Shown here: piece after piece, positions 35,319 to 46,686 of the stretch
How positions within the stretch are numbered: position 1 is the stretch's first letter
Layout: each line of letters begins with the position of its first letter
Source of the DNA: Mycogone perniciosa
Lineage: Eukaryota; Ascomycota; Sordariomycetes; Hypocreales; Hypocreaceae
Assembly: GCA_025331125.1 (NCBI GenBank)
Contig: JAOALB010000103.1
Location: 62,001 to 126,000, forward strand
Length of the DNA stretch: 64,000 bases
Direction: 5' to 3'
The notes under the pieces: model-generated
The model's database searches: none
Told to the model about the DNA's origin: nothing
Seen by the model: only the letters and a program-made list of their open reading frames with translations
Made by a program: the position numbers and the translations under genes

Positions 35319-38300
35319 TCAGAGTTGACAATGTCCTGTTCCTTGCGCTTCCACCTGCTGCGCCTCGTCGGTAATCGAGCGCTGTCGTTGTATCGACTTC
35401 TTGACAAGGACGTTTCTCTGTCTCTCTGTTGACGACTGCTCAGTGTCCGCCGACTCGGGGCCAGGCAGGCTATTACTCCGAGTCTTCGTCAATTTGCGAG
35501 GTCGACACTTTTGTGGTTGTGACGATGCAGAGTCCCTTGTTGCTCCAGTATCTGAAAATTCTTGATCACTAGAAGTTCGACTTGTCGATTGGCTGGCCGT
35601 GCCTACTTGACTGATGGCTGAGTCGTCCCTAAAAGGAGTGGCAAGCTCTTCAAGATCCTCAGCATCATAAGCTGGATCACCGACGGCTCGTAAACCGTCT
35701 GAATCGTGGGGGCTGTCGCAGACCACGTCTTTTTGCATCGACTTTGATGCTGGATCGGCGGGAGGACGTTTTCGAACAACCGAGCCCAAAGCCAAATCAT
35801 CAGTAATACTAGGCAATGGTTTTCTAGGAGGAGGTGGTAGCTTCGGAACGGGGGCCACCATTTCGCCATATCCATTGGGACTGGCCTCTGAATACGTCAA
35901 CGCGTCCGATGGTGAACAGCTAAGTGCAGGAGGATCTGGCCTCGGAGTAGTAGTATTCATGTAGGCATCCAACTTTCGTTTGAGCACTTCCGCACGAACC
36001 GGTTTGGCAAGGTAATCATTCATGCCAGCTGCTAGGCACTTCTCTCTATCCCCCTGAATGGCTGAGGCTGTCATGGCAATTACCAGTATTTTTCGAACCT
36101 CCTCGATTGAATCGGTTCGAATGAGCTTTGTTGCTTCATATCCATCCAGGACTGGCATTTGAACATCCATGAGAACAATATGATACGGTACCCCTTCACT
36201 GGCCTTCTGCCGAAGCCCTTCCACGGCCTTCAGCCCATTCTCATATGCGTCAACATTGGGGTAGCCTAGCCGCTGCACATATTGAATGGCAATCTTCTGG
36301 TTGATAGGATTGTCTTCAGCAACGCATATTCGAATGTCCTCCTTGGGAATCCGAGAGAGGTCAAGGTAGGGGTTTGGTGAGGCTGCTCGTTCCATATATG
36401 ACGTCTGTGTATATCGGTCGATCGGTGTGGACGACTGTGACTGGGCATCCCCAGCAGAAACATCTGACTTGGCCTTCTCGAAGGAAACGGTGAACCACGC
36501 AGTTGTGCCAATCTCCGTTTCGCTCTCTAGTTGAATCTTGCCCCGCATTATGGTCTCGATCAGGGATTTGCAGATGCTGAGACCTAGGCCGCTTCCGCCG
36601 TATTTTCTTGCCGTGCTTGCATCTGCTTGACTAAAAGGCTGGAAGAGATTCGCTAATTGGTCGGGTGGAATGCCGATTCCTGTGTCGCGGACCCAGAAAG
36701 TCAGCGTTGCCCGGTCTTTGGTCTCACCATCGAGCCGTGCGCCAATAGTGATCTCTCCATGGTCCGTGAATTTCAGGCTGTTCCCAATAAGATTTCCGAG
36801 AACCTGGTGGAGACGAATCGGGTCTCCATAGATTAACATGGAAGGAAGCTTGATATCCTGGATAATTGTAACCTTTTTCTTGGATGTCTTCTCCCGATTG
36901 CTGTAAGAGACCGCTCTGACAACTTCTCGAACCATTTCCTCTGGATTGAAGGCAATGATGTAAAGTTTCATCTTGTCTGCTTCCATTTTAGAAAAGTCCA
37001 AGATGTCGTTAATGACAGTGAGTAACAGATCAGCGGAAACTCGAATCGAGTCTGCCATCTCCCGTTGCTCTTCGTTCAGATCGGTTTCTCGCAACAGCTC
37101 CGAGTTGCCAATGACGCCGTTAAGCGGAGTCCGAAGTTCGTGAGATACGTTGGCCAGAAAGATAGATTTGGCCTTCGCAGCCTCCTCTGCGAGTTTGACG
37201 TTTCGCATTGCCTTGGCTTCAGCTTCCTTTGCCTTTGTCTCAGCCTCGAGTGCTTTGGCGAGAGCACGCCTTTGAACCTCAACCATTGATTGATTTTCGG
37301 CTGAGATTTTCTCGATACTCTTTATCGACACGGCATTAGAGTAACTGATACTGATCTGGTTGACTAGCAGCTGCAGAACAGTGACATTTCGATCTGTGAA
37401 AGCATTTGGAGCGCCTTCTAGATACAGAACACCAAGCAATGGTTTGTTAGCGTGGCGTATGGGAATGGCAATGATGGCTTTGCTCGATGGATTCCTCTGC
37501 AGCCATGATTCGTTCACATTGCCAAATCTCTCATCAGATTTGATATCCGTGATGAAGACAGTCTCCATAAATCGTGTACAGTAAAGCACGACATTCTCGG
37601 CAATCAAGGACGTGCTAGCAAGCGACAATCCTGGGTTGTGTGCTGATGCACCTTTCTCAGGGTCACCACTGGCGGCCACGCACCAACCCTCCACGTCAGT
37701 CTCCTGGACCACAATAGCAGCGAGTGTAGCAGAGCCGCCACATGTTTGCAGGATAACATCACACATAGTCTTGAGCAACTCATCAATCTGTAGTAATGAT
37801 GAGATGACCTGCGAGGATGTCAGGATGGCGTGCAAATCGATCATATCGAGAGCAGGTAGCCCGGTCCCGTTTTCCGTTTGCATGTTCATAGATCCCCGCC
37901 AGGCCCCTATCCGCTCATCCTTTGACTCGGTCATTGTGTGAGAAGGAATCTGCGTTAGTGCCTCCTCGTCTTCGCCATCGACAGAACGGAATTGAACAGA
38001 TGGTGCGTCAGTGACGAATTCTGTTTGGACACCAACATCAGCAGCTCGATGGCTTCGCGTTGGTCCATGCAGCAGGAGGCTGTGTTCTTCCTCGATGGCT
38101 GAGGCAACACCTGTGGCTGCCATTTGTCGGTATAGGCCCACAGCGTCCTGTAGGGCTGCGCGCGCAGACCTTCGTGCTTTGCAACGGATGAAGAAGCCTG
38201 CCATGAGATAATTTCCGAGAGCCTCTTCAAACAGAAAATCGTGCTCCGCAGCGTGGTCCAGTGCTTCTTCGTAATGTCGTATCGCTTGGCCATGGTCATG

Positions 38301-41300
38301 CGACAATTCTGCCATCTGCGCTTCTAGGAGTCTCGACCACGACAGATAATTCACATTGAACACTGTTCCCCAATCCGTCATCATCCTCACAAAACCGCCA
38401 AGCTGCCCTATAAGTTGCTGGGCCTCGGCGGAAAAGTCCTCTGACTGAGTGCGAGGATCCTGCATTTTGCGAAGCAGATGGCCGGTCAGGGCCAATCCAT
38501 AAAAGAGTATTATCAATCTGCTGTTGCGCGCCGACCACAGCTTGGGAAGTAGCTCATAGCATCTCGCTCCGATTTCAATGGCCCGCTCATAATGACCAAA
38601 GAGGAAGAGAGGGACGATTTCCAAACTTTCGTACAACAGCGTTGACCGATTGCTATCTTGTGTCTGGTTCATGAGCCAGTTCTTGTACCAAACGCCATCG
38701 TGTTCGTCATCTGTTAAAATCTCTAAGGCATTATGGGTACGGGTCTTGCCCTGCAAAGCCCGACAAGTCTGTCTGACAGCAATGAGCAAAACCCCGCCTC
38801 TGGTATCACAGGACCAGTTGGATATCTCCTCGCAACCATATTCGCAGTAAGTCTCAAGATCAGCGCAATTCTCGCTCGCGAAGAATTTAGTTTGGGCGGA
38901 AAGTCCATAGGCAAGAATTGTAGACATCCTATCGCCAGCTACAGAGGCCAATTCAATAGCATCCTCCATCTGAGATATCGCCAGGGGCATGGAGCAATGC
39001 ACATGTCCAATAAAACATGAATGTGTCATTTGACCCTTTGCTAGCGAGAATGCGTCGCGTGCCTGAAACAGCATATCTTGCGCCATCGATCCCAAGTCAA
39101 CGGCAAATTGAACCATCTTGAATCGTGACAGAGCAATGATTCCGAGATTAATGAATGCCATACCAGACTGTGGGAAGGAACCTCGAGAGAAATGCATATC
39201 AAGCATGACCAAGCTAAGATGGTAGAATTGCACGCAGTCGCTCCACCAAGCGGCACTGCTCGTTTCGGAAAGGACGGCCCCAATGGAGGTTATGAATGGA
39301 TCGGTTGACTTTCTATAATTGACGATTGCCTGACGATCCATCTTTTGAATACGTGCAGACATCTTTCGGAATTTCTCGTCGCATGTTTGGTAGGTCGGCT
39401 CGCCATCAATGGGGACCCCAAGTACACCTAGACATTCTTTGAGGGAGATCAAGGCCGCCAAGGAATTGCCATTCTGAGCAAATATTCTCGATTGCAACAC
39501 GTAGGCGGGTGCCTTATCAATCGGGGTCTTTGCATTGGCAAAGATGATTGAAAGGAGGTCGTTAGCGGACGGAAGGTGTCCCATGTAGAGATAGCATTCT
39601 GCTAGGCGAAGGTGAAGTTGAATGGCTTCATCATAAGACGCATCTTCAACTTCATCGGTCCATGGAGTGAGTTGCAAGAGGCCAACAGCTGCGTTGTAGT
39701 ATTTGGCAGCTGTTGGTCGCGCACCGTTCTCAATTGCAGCCTGAGCACATTCTGTAAGTAGCTTACGGTACTCCCGCCGATCGGGTACACGACGTTTGAT
39801 GACGTCGACAGCCACACAAATATGTGAAGCAGTGCTATCGCGCTGCCTGGCCTCCACTCCGTAATACTTCAGAAGCGTTTGTGAGATGATGAAGTGCATT
39901 TTTCGAGCGTTGCACTCCTTCAACGCAGCGGATGCGTGAATGTATCGGTCATGAGCGAAGCGGAATCGGTCGTCCGTTTCAGTCTGTACAATAATGTACG
40001 CCTGAATGGCCGCCTGCAAGCCTGCTATGGCCTCTCCTTCGGAATAGGGCCGCTGAGCCGTCATCATATTCGGGCAGGCCGCTGCACTTTCCTCATCGTC
40101 GTAGTACTCGAATTCTCCGCTCATCAGTCGACATAACAGTTCAAACGAGAATGAGCCGCCAAGGAGGGCCGCCCAGGCAAGGACAGCTCGTGCAGCAGGT
40201 GGTAATTCATTGAGTCTCTGCGTGATAAAGGCAGTGTCCAGGACGTCATAGTCCTTCTCGCCTTGGAATTGTGCGAATAGCCTATCCAAGTCATAGTGCC
40301 ACTGACTATCTCGGTAGTCGTACCAGATACATTTCTTCCGGTGGCAGGCACTGAGCATTTCTCGCATGTAAAATGGATTACCGGCTGTTTTGGACTGAAT
40401 GACAAGGGCTAGGGAGAGTACGTCTTCTTTTGGCCTGCAAAGAGTTACTGAGACATATTGAAGTATGTCCTCCTCAGTCAAGGGGTTGAGCGTTATCTTA
40501 GTGGCCGGCGGGCGAGTGCCGCGAGGGAAATCTGTCATATATCAGTATCGGAGAAAGTTGCTAGGGGGAGTCGTATGTATTCACCATCTGCTTCGGGAGG
40601 TTGAATGATGTTCCGAGTCCTTTCCGCAGGAAGCTCCTCAGGGCGATAGGTTACAATGACCACCATCTTCATCCTGGCGGCTACTATCTGCGTGATGAGC
40701 TCCATAGATTCATCGTCGGCGAAATGAAGGTCTTCCAAGCTGAAGCATATGAACTTATGGGTGGTAAACACCCTAAGAACGTCGAGAATGGTGTTGATCG
40801 AACGCATGGTCTGGGTGGTAGAGACTCCAGTGCGGAGATAGTCTTGCGTAGACTGGGTTGTGATGCTCGTCGCATTCCGTGGTAAGGGGCCGGGAGAATC
40901 GCCGGGAGATGACCCTCGACGCTTCAAGATCGGACGTGTCTCCTTTCGTGGGCCTGAGGCCTGGGATGAAGACAAAGGTCGTGGGATGCTTAATTCGGGA
41001 GGACCAAGCAGAAATTCTGGAAGTCCAAGAACCCGATGCAGCGTTGGCCACACTGGTCGAATATACTGCTTTAGCCCCTGGTGGAATGGCGTCTCTGTGT
41101 TTCTCTCACCCCACACCTGCTTGAACAAGGACGACAGCAGCTTAAGCAACGGTCCAAATGGTGGTTTTTTCGCGGTGTCAAATTTTGCTGTTGCGCAGTA
41201 GCCGCAGCGGCGAGCGTCTGCTAGAACCGACTGTACGAAGAGGCTTTTCCCTAGACCACCAGCACCTTCAACAACAATCACTTCGCAGTAACCTTGTCGC

Positions 41301-43131
41301 CGAAACTTGGCGGATCCCAATTGCCTGGAAAGACTAGTTGCACCCGAGTCTAACGGGCCCCGGTTACCGTCCATACCTAGACCTTCCGCGATACTCGATG
41401 TGTCTAGCGAGACAGATTGGTGTCGTTCCCAGGGTCTTGCAATTCGAGGGAAAATGTTGACGGAGTGAGTTGAAGATATGGTTTCGTTGGATAATGTTTG
41501 GGTTTCGGATAGGATAGAATGGTGGGTGCTATTCCTCGTCTGTTTACTCTCAGAGGAAAGAGTTTGGGCGAATGATCCGCTTCTGCGGTTGTTGCCATCT
41601 GCTGAGCTAGCGCCCTCACTGGAGATATCGTCGCAAGCAGCGACTTCGTTCGAGAGGCTAGCCGCGTCAGAGAACCGACTCACTGCTCCTTTGCGCTGCG
41701 CAGAATGGCTCTTGGAAACACGGTTAATGACCCTCAAAACAGCCTTCTTCTCTTCCTGCCTGCCTATCATACTTGTTGGGAGCATAAAAAATGACGAAAC
41801 ATCACTGGTGCCAATGGTGAATTCCTTGAGGGCCCGTAAATTTCCATCACCGAGGTATTCTTGGACCTTGACTAGATCCTGACGGAGCCCGCTGGCCGAA
41901 TGATAACGGTCAGCAACGTTCTTGGCCGTACATTTCTGGATAATCCGTCCTATGACTTCTGGGATATCCATTCGCACAGTGGCAACATTGGGGATCCTGC
42001 GACCAAGGACTCCTTGGACGATGTCGAGAGTCGTCTCTCCACTGTGGACAGGCTGCTGGGTGAGAAGCGTCCAGAAAAGAACGCCGAGGGAATATATGTC
42101 AGTGCGTGAATCAGGCTCCGCCGGCATTCGTCCAGTTTGTTCGGGGCTGATATAAAGTAGTTTATTCCTGCCACCAAGTTCCTTGGATAGCATCGACCAT
42201 CCAGTGCTAGTCAAGCCATGCTCAAACGACCTGACCCCGGATCCGAAAGCTACAATCCTGACCTTGTTATCTGCAACGTTGAAGTGAAAGGCATCGCCGC
42301 GGATCTCCCCATGAACCATCCCTCGGCTATGGTGAAGAATCTCTAGACACTGGGTTGCGCCGATGGCAAAATCGAGGAATAGTTGTAAGCTTATGGGAGG
42401 CTGAAGGGTGGGTTGACTATGGTAGGGCCGATATGAGTCCCCCTCCTTGCGCGCTTGGTAAAATGCGGGGCCCATGTCGAGAACTTCAAACAGGTAGTTG
42501 GCGCCCGGGTGCTGGTATATGGCAACAACGATAGCTCCACGATCTCCAGCCACGGGGCTCAATCGAATCAGATCAAGAGGCTTGACGATATGGTCGCCAT
42601 TCGGGTCAGCGGTGGTCGAGACGGTCTTGGCGATTTGGAAAGCCCGCTCCTCACGGAGGGCATGGTACGACACCCGCGCAACGACATGCTCCTCGACGCA
42701 AGGCAGCTCGGTAGACGGGGAAGAGAGTGGGTTAGGCGGGTAGGAGGCCGGCAGCGGCGAGGCGGGGGGGTCACTGCCGAAACCATAGCTGTAGCTGGAT
42801 AGCTGACCACCATGATCTGAGGGAGTGGGACGGCCAGACTGAAGCTTCGATACGGATCCAGGGCTAGAGACGTTCTGCGACGAGGTCGAGGTGGGCAGCG
42901 TAGGAGGGACGAGGCGGGTTCCAAAGACGTGCCTGGATGGAGGCGTGAGTCGAGCACGGCAACAGCAGCAAGAAAAAAAGCGACTCACCAAAAGTCATAG
43001 GTCGAGTGAAAAGGCGGCGTGGACTCATCCCAGGTGTATCCAGCGATCTGGCGAAGGCGCTCGTACAGTCGCGGCGGAGGCGGAGGCGGCGGGTCAAGCA
43101 CATCGTCAGGCACGAGGGCTGGACCGTCCAT
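35319..43131 (-). CDS. Group X hybrid histidine kinase (kinase-like, AAA, GAF, HisKA, HATPase, REC)
   Basis: Three exons, complement of 42989-43131, 40585-42932 and 35319-40531, with GT-AG introns of 56 and 53 nt, join in phase to 2567 residues. The order is diagnostic of fungal group X kinases, relatives of fission yeast Mak2/Mak3 and Candida Chk1. A serine/threonine-kinase-like domain covers about 130-380. An ATPase with a Walker A motif (GAGGLGKS) lies near 600. A long helical, TPR-like region follows, then GAF at about 1735-1900. The HisKA phosphoacceptor is His1961 in SHELRTPLNG. The HATPase has N, G1, F and G2 boxes (DTGIGI, GGSGLGLS). The receiver aspartate is Asp2286 in LMDVQMPVLDGYEATK. 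Family members sense peroxide or regulate morphogenesis through an HPt phosphorelay. The kinase-like domain lacks HRD (it has VHGEIRGDAF) and DFG (AFGSG), so it is probably a pseudokinase. The C-terminal 280 residues are Ser/Pro-rich. Confidence 0.95.
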
Positions 43132-43778
43132 ATTGGCGCGCGGTCATGGGAGAAAAACCCCCAGCTTCGCTGCTCGACGGGAGGTGAGGCTCGGAGGCTT
43201 GTGGGCACTCAGTCGACTGTCAACCAAGCCCGTATACAGCGCCCATCGTCGGTCCGGTGAGGTCTGTGGAGGGGGAGCGAAGAGAGGCAGGACGGCAAAA
43301 AGAGGACGAGGGCGAAGGAGGCACGGAGCAGGGCAGCGTCGCAGCAGGGAGGCCGGTTTGCGTTGGCGGAGCGAGCGGTGCAATGCAGAGAGAGTCGGGG
43401 TGAGGTTTTGCGGGCTGGGGTCTTTTGGTGTGCTCTGTAGGCCTACTCGGCACGCTGCAGTGGTCGTGGTCAGGACTCAGTCAGTGGACAGAGATTCGCT
43501 CTCGCTGGCGCTCTTCACCCGCTGTGCTGTGTGCTGTGTGCTGCTATGAGCTATGAGAGTGGGCCGGGCCAGCATGACCCAACTACAAACTTTCGGCCTA
43601 GTGTGTGTGCGCTTTTGGCTTGGAAGAAGACGGCTCGCTACAGCCAGCTCTGCTTTGGGAGGGGCGTTTGCCTTGGTCATTGGAGTATGAAGCCTTCTGT
43701 GATACCCAACTCAGTGCATCATGGGTTGCAGATTTGCAGCCCGGTGAGGAGAGGGGGATCGAGCACTGGCAGACCGCT

Positions 43779-43805
43779 TGGTCAGACTGGTCAGACTGGT
43801 CAGAG
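43779..43805. repeat. TGGTCAGAC x3 tandem
   Basis: Close to three tandem copies of a 9-mer in non-coding DNA. Confidence 0.75.
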
Positions 43806-44056
43806 AGCCATAATAATCTATCTATCCAGCAGCTGTTGTGCGACGCACTCATACACGTCCAGCCAGTAAGTGAGTGATAGCAACCCCGCTGGGGCTTCTG
43901 CATTCATCCGTCCGGCCTCACTCTTGCGGTTCTCGGCAGAAATCAAGTCCTTTTTCCCCGATGAAAACTCGGGGTTATTAATAAACATGCAATTAATATC
44001 CTGTTGGTTCCCTCCTTGGCCTACCATGTACCTAGATGCTAGTATAGTATGGCGAT

Positions 44057-44102
44057 AGTACTCCATACCTACCTACCTAAGGTGTACTTCGTATGGAGTA
44101 CT
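44057..44102. repeat. 12-bp perfect inverted repeat (AGTACTCCATAC)
   Basis: AGTACTCCATAC at 44057-44068 is matched by its exact reverse complement at 44091-44102 across a 22-nt spacer. It is a variant of the TACTCCGTA family. Confidence 0.75.
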
Positions 44103-44826
44103 AGTAATATTTTTGTATGTCGTTTAACCAAGCATCGTCAATGGTGGCTGGAAACGCCAAGTAGCAACAATTCTGAACTTCGTAGTCTGATTCAGCGCTT
44201 GCCTGCCTGTTGTCAAGCAAACAATAAGCCTACCAGGCATCAACAGCCCTATCTATCACCTTGCCATCATTGGCAGAGTTTTTCCTGTCACAGCGCCGCC
44301 AAACTTTTGTCCCCATCCCACATTCAGTGTTCCTGGTGGCCCTCCACTCTCGTCTAGTATTGGAGAATGATGATGTAAGTGGCATATCAAGTTTGACATA
44401 TGCCACACTGGACTGCATGAACAACACCACAATGTCGGTCCAACAAAATTCCGTGAACGGAAGAAGCCCCGTTCTGTGATGGCTTGCTTCATTGGCTGAG
44501 CAAATGGCGCGAATAGTTCTAATATTTTATCTTTGTAAAAAACAGTCGTGCTATCTACTCTATCACGACTGCCTGTCCTCGTTGAACGACGAGTCTATAC
44601 CAAGTCCGACTGCCAAAAGGCAACTCTTGGCACCTGAACCATTCATTCCCATGGTTTCCAGACATTGACCTTTTTATAGCCATAAATAGCTCAAAAACCT
44701 TTCCACTCCTCATGCTACCCCATACTCATGACTCAATTACAGCACATCTATAAATCGCGTGCTCTACATAATTCCAAACTCGTTGACAAATGTCCTTCTC
44801 AACTTGTTTGGACGGATGGTGAAGAC

Positions 44827-46686
44827 TTAGTTCCTCTCCCTGGCGGGGAGGGACTGGGCACCATAGTTGAAGGTCTGGGCCAACCGCCTCTCAGCGTTCT
44901 GTCGGGAGTTGACAAAGTCGGGGTAGTTTAGGGTCAGCTCGACGGCGCCGTTCACAATCGCATCGACAGCCTCAACACCCAGCATAAATGAATGATCCTG
45001 GTTGCCGACCTCGTATCTCCAGCTGCCGAAACGGCCACGAGAGTAGATATCCAGGTCCTGGAGCTTGGGCAGAAGCTCCTTAAGGACACCCTCTCGCTCC
45101 AGGGTAGGAGTGGGGTAGCCGTGATCGAAGCTGCGGTGGTAGGTAGAAATAATCTCGTCCTCAGGCTTGAGCATCTCAGTGTTGATCAAGCCCTGGATGC
45201 AGTCCTTTAGCAGGTTGGCCTCGTCCACGGGCTTCAAGGAAGACTGGGACACCTCCAGCATGATGGACCAGTAGGGACCCTCCTTAGCCTCAGAAGAGGC
45301 AGCCTTGGTGCCATTGGCGAGATAGAGGGTAGGAAGCTTGACATCCTTTTGGGGCTGGTTGTAGGGGGAGTAGTTGGAAAAGATGGTGGCACGGTAGAAG
45401 GGGCAGTTATCCTCGGGGAAGTATAGCTAGCAGGTTGTCAGTTCTATGCCATGCCTAGGAGTGAATGAGATTCTTACCCAGCACTTGTCACCAATGCGCT
45501 CTGGGCGCTCGCCACGGATACCGACACCAATGACGTGGGTGGTCGAGTAGAAGAGGCCCTTGGAAAGCTTGATGAGCTCCTGGTTGCCCATCTTCTCCAC
45601 CAGGTGGTCGACAGCCATGGTGTTGACTAGCTTGCCATAGCCAATGGTGGTGCCATCGGCCAGGGTGACAACCTTCTTCTGGGCGTCAACCTTGGTAACC
45701 TCACCCTGCTTGCCGAAGCGCTTCTTCTCCTTGGGAAGAGTGTCAGCAACGGCGATCCAGATACCACCGGTGCCGTCTCGAGCCGGGAATCGGAAGGTGG
45801 CGTTGGGTCCCCAGTTGCCAGCAACCTTGTTGAGAATGACGTTCTTGGTGACAGTCTTGATATCAGGAGCAGCAACTCGCTCACCGAGCCATTCGCATTG
45901 CATCTACAAGGATATGTCAGCTTCGGGCAGCAGATAGCAGGCAAGTCTGAGGTTCCACATACATTGGTCGTGGGAACGGCCCAGACCTTGTAGTTGTAAG
46001 GGCGCATGAAGATATCAGCAATGCCCTCTCCAGTCATTCGCAGAATCCACTCGTCAAAGTTCTTGGGCTTGGTGTTGGCAACACGGCACTCCAGGGCAGC
46101 GTCAATGAGACCGTCAATGCACTTGACCTGGTCCTCCTTGGGCAAGATGGAGATGTTGTTCTGGAAAGGGTAGGGAACCCAGAGACCCTTGTAGCGGACA
46201 TAGGAGATACGCTGGTGAGTGTACCAGTCATCCTCCTTGGGAAGCGCCTCGTCAAGGCAGTCATCGAAGTACTTGTAGTGGGAGAAGATGACGTGACCGC
46301 CGACATCGTACAGCTACGAGCGAAGCAAAGTCAGCATGCGAAGAGATGGGACGGTAAAGAAGAGACTTACGAAGCCCTCGGGGGTGACATCAGTGCCAGC
46401 GAGACCACCAGCCTTCTCAGAAGAATCCAGGATCAACCATGAAGGGCCATTCTGTAGAAGCTGTTAGCGAGCTATCGCGGGGTCAAGGTTGGCGGTGAGG
46501 CTGCTCACGATCTGGTTCAGGCGCTTGGCTGCTCCGAGACCAGTAGGTCCCATACCAATGACGAGGACATCGACGTTACTGGTGAAGGGTAAGTCAGTCA
46601 GAGAAGCTACAGGCAACGAGATGGCTTCTTTTGGCCAGCGCGTCTGGAGTGAAGCACACGGGACAGACTCACATATCGGCACACAT
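44827..46686 (-). CDS. glfA: UDP-galactopyranose mutase
   Basis: Six exons on the complement (46673-46686, 46509-46578, 46371-46451, 45963-46313, 45478-45903, 44827-45426) join in frame to 513 residues, close to the roughly 510 of the Aspergillus enzyme. UGM (EC 5.4.99.9) is a flavoenzyme that converts UDP-galactopyranose to UDP-galactofuranose in the cytosol, supplying galactofuranose for galactomannan, glycoproteins and glycolipids. The FAD-binding motif VLVIGMGPTGLGAAKRL starts near residue 9. Family blocks follow: DVGGHVIFSHYKYFDDC, MRPYNYKVWAVPT, GDKCWLYFPEDNCPFYRAT, and FGSWRYEVGNQDHSFMLG. The first exon is only 14 nt, ATG plus 11 bases, and is supported by a clean GTGAGT donor. A nucleotide-sugar transporter is divergently placed 3.2 kb away, mirroring a known functional pair. 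Confidence 0.96.

Larger units (their letters stand above)
43132..44826. other. Intergenic between histidine kinase and UDP-galactopyranose mutase
   Basis: About 1.7 kb holding the histidine kinase promoter and the mutase 3' flank (both genes minus strand). It has a 9-bp tandem (TGGTCAGAC, about 43779-43805) and a 12-bp inverted repeat at 44057-44102. A plus-strand frame at 43019-43549 is rejected: it overlaps the histidine kinase first exon antisense and is Arg/Gly-rich. Confidence 0.6.
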
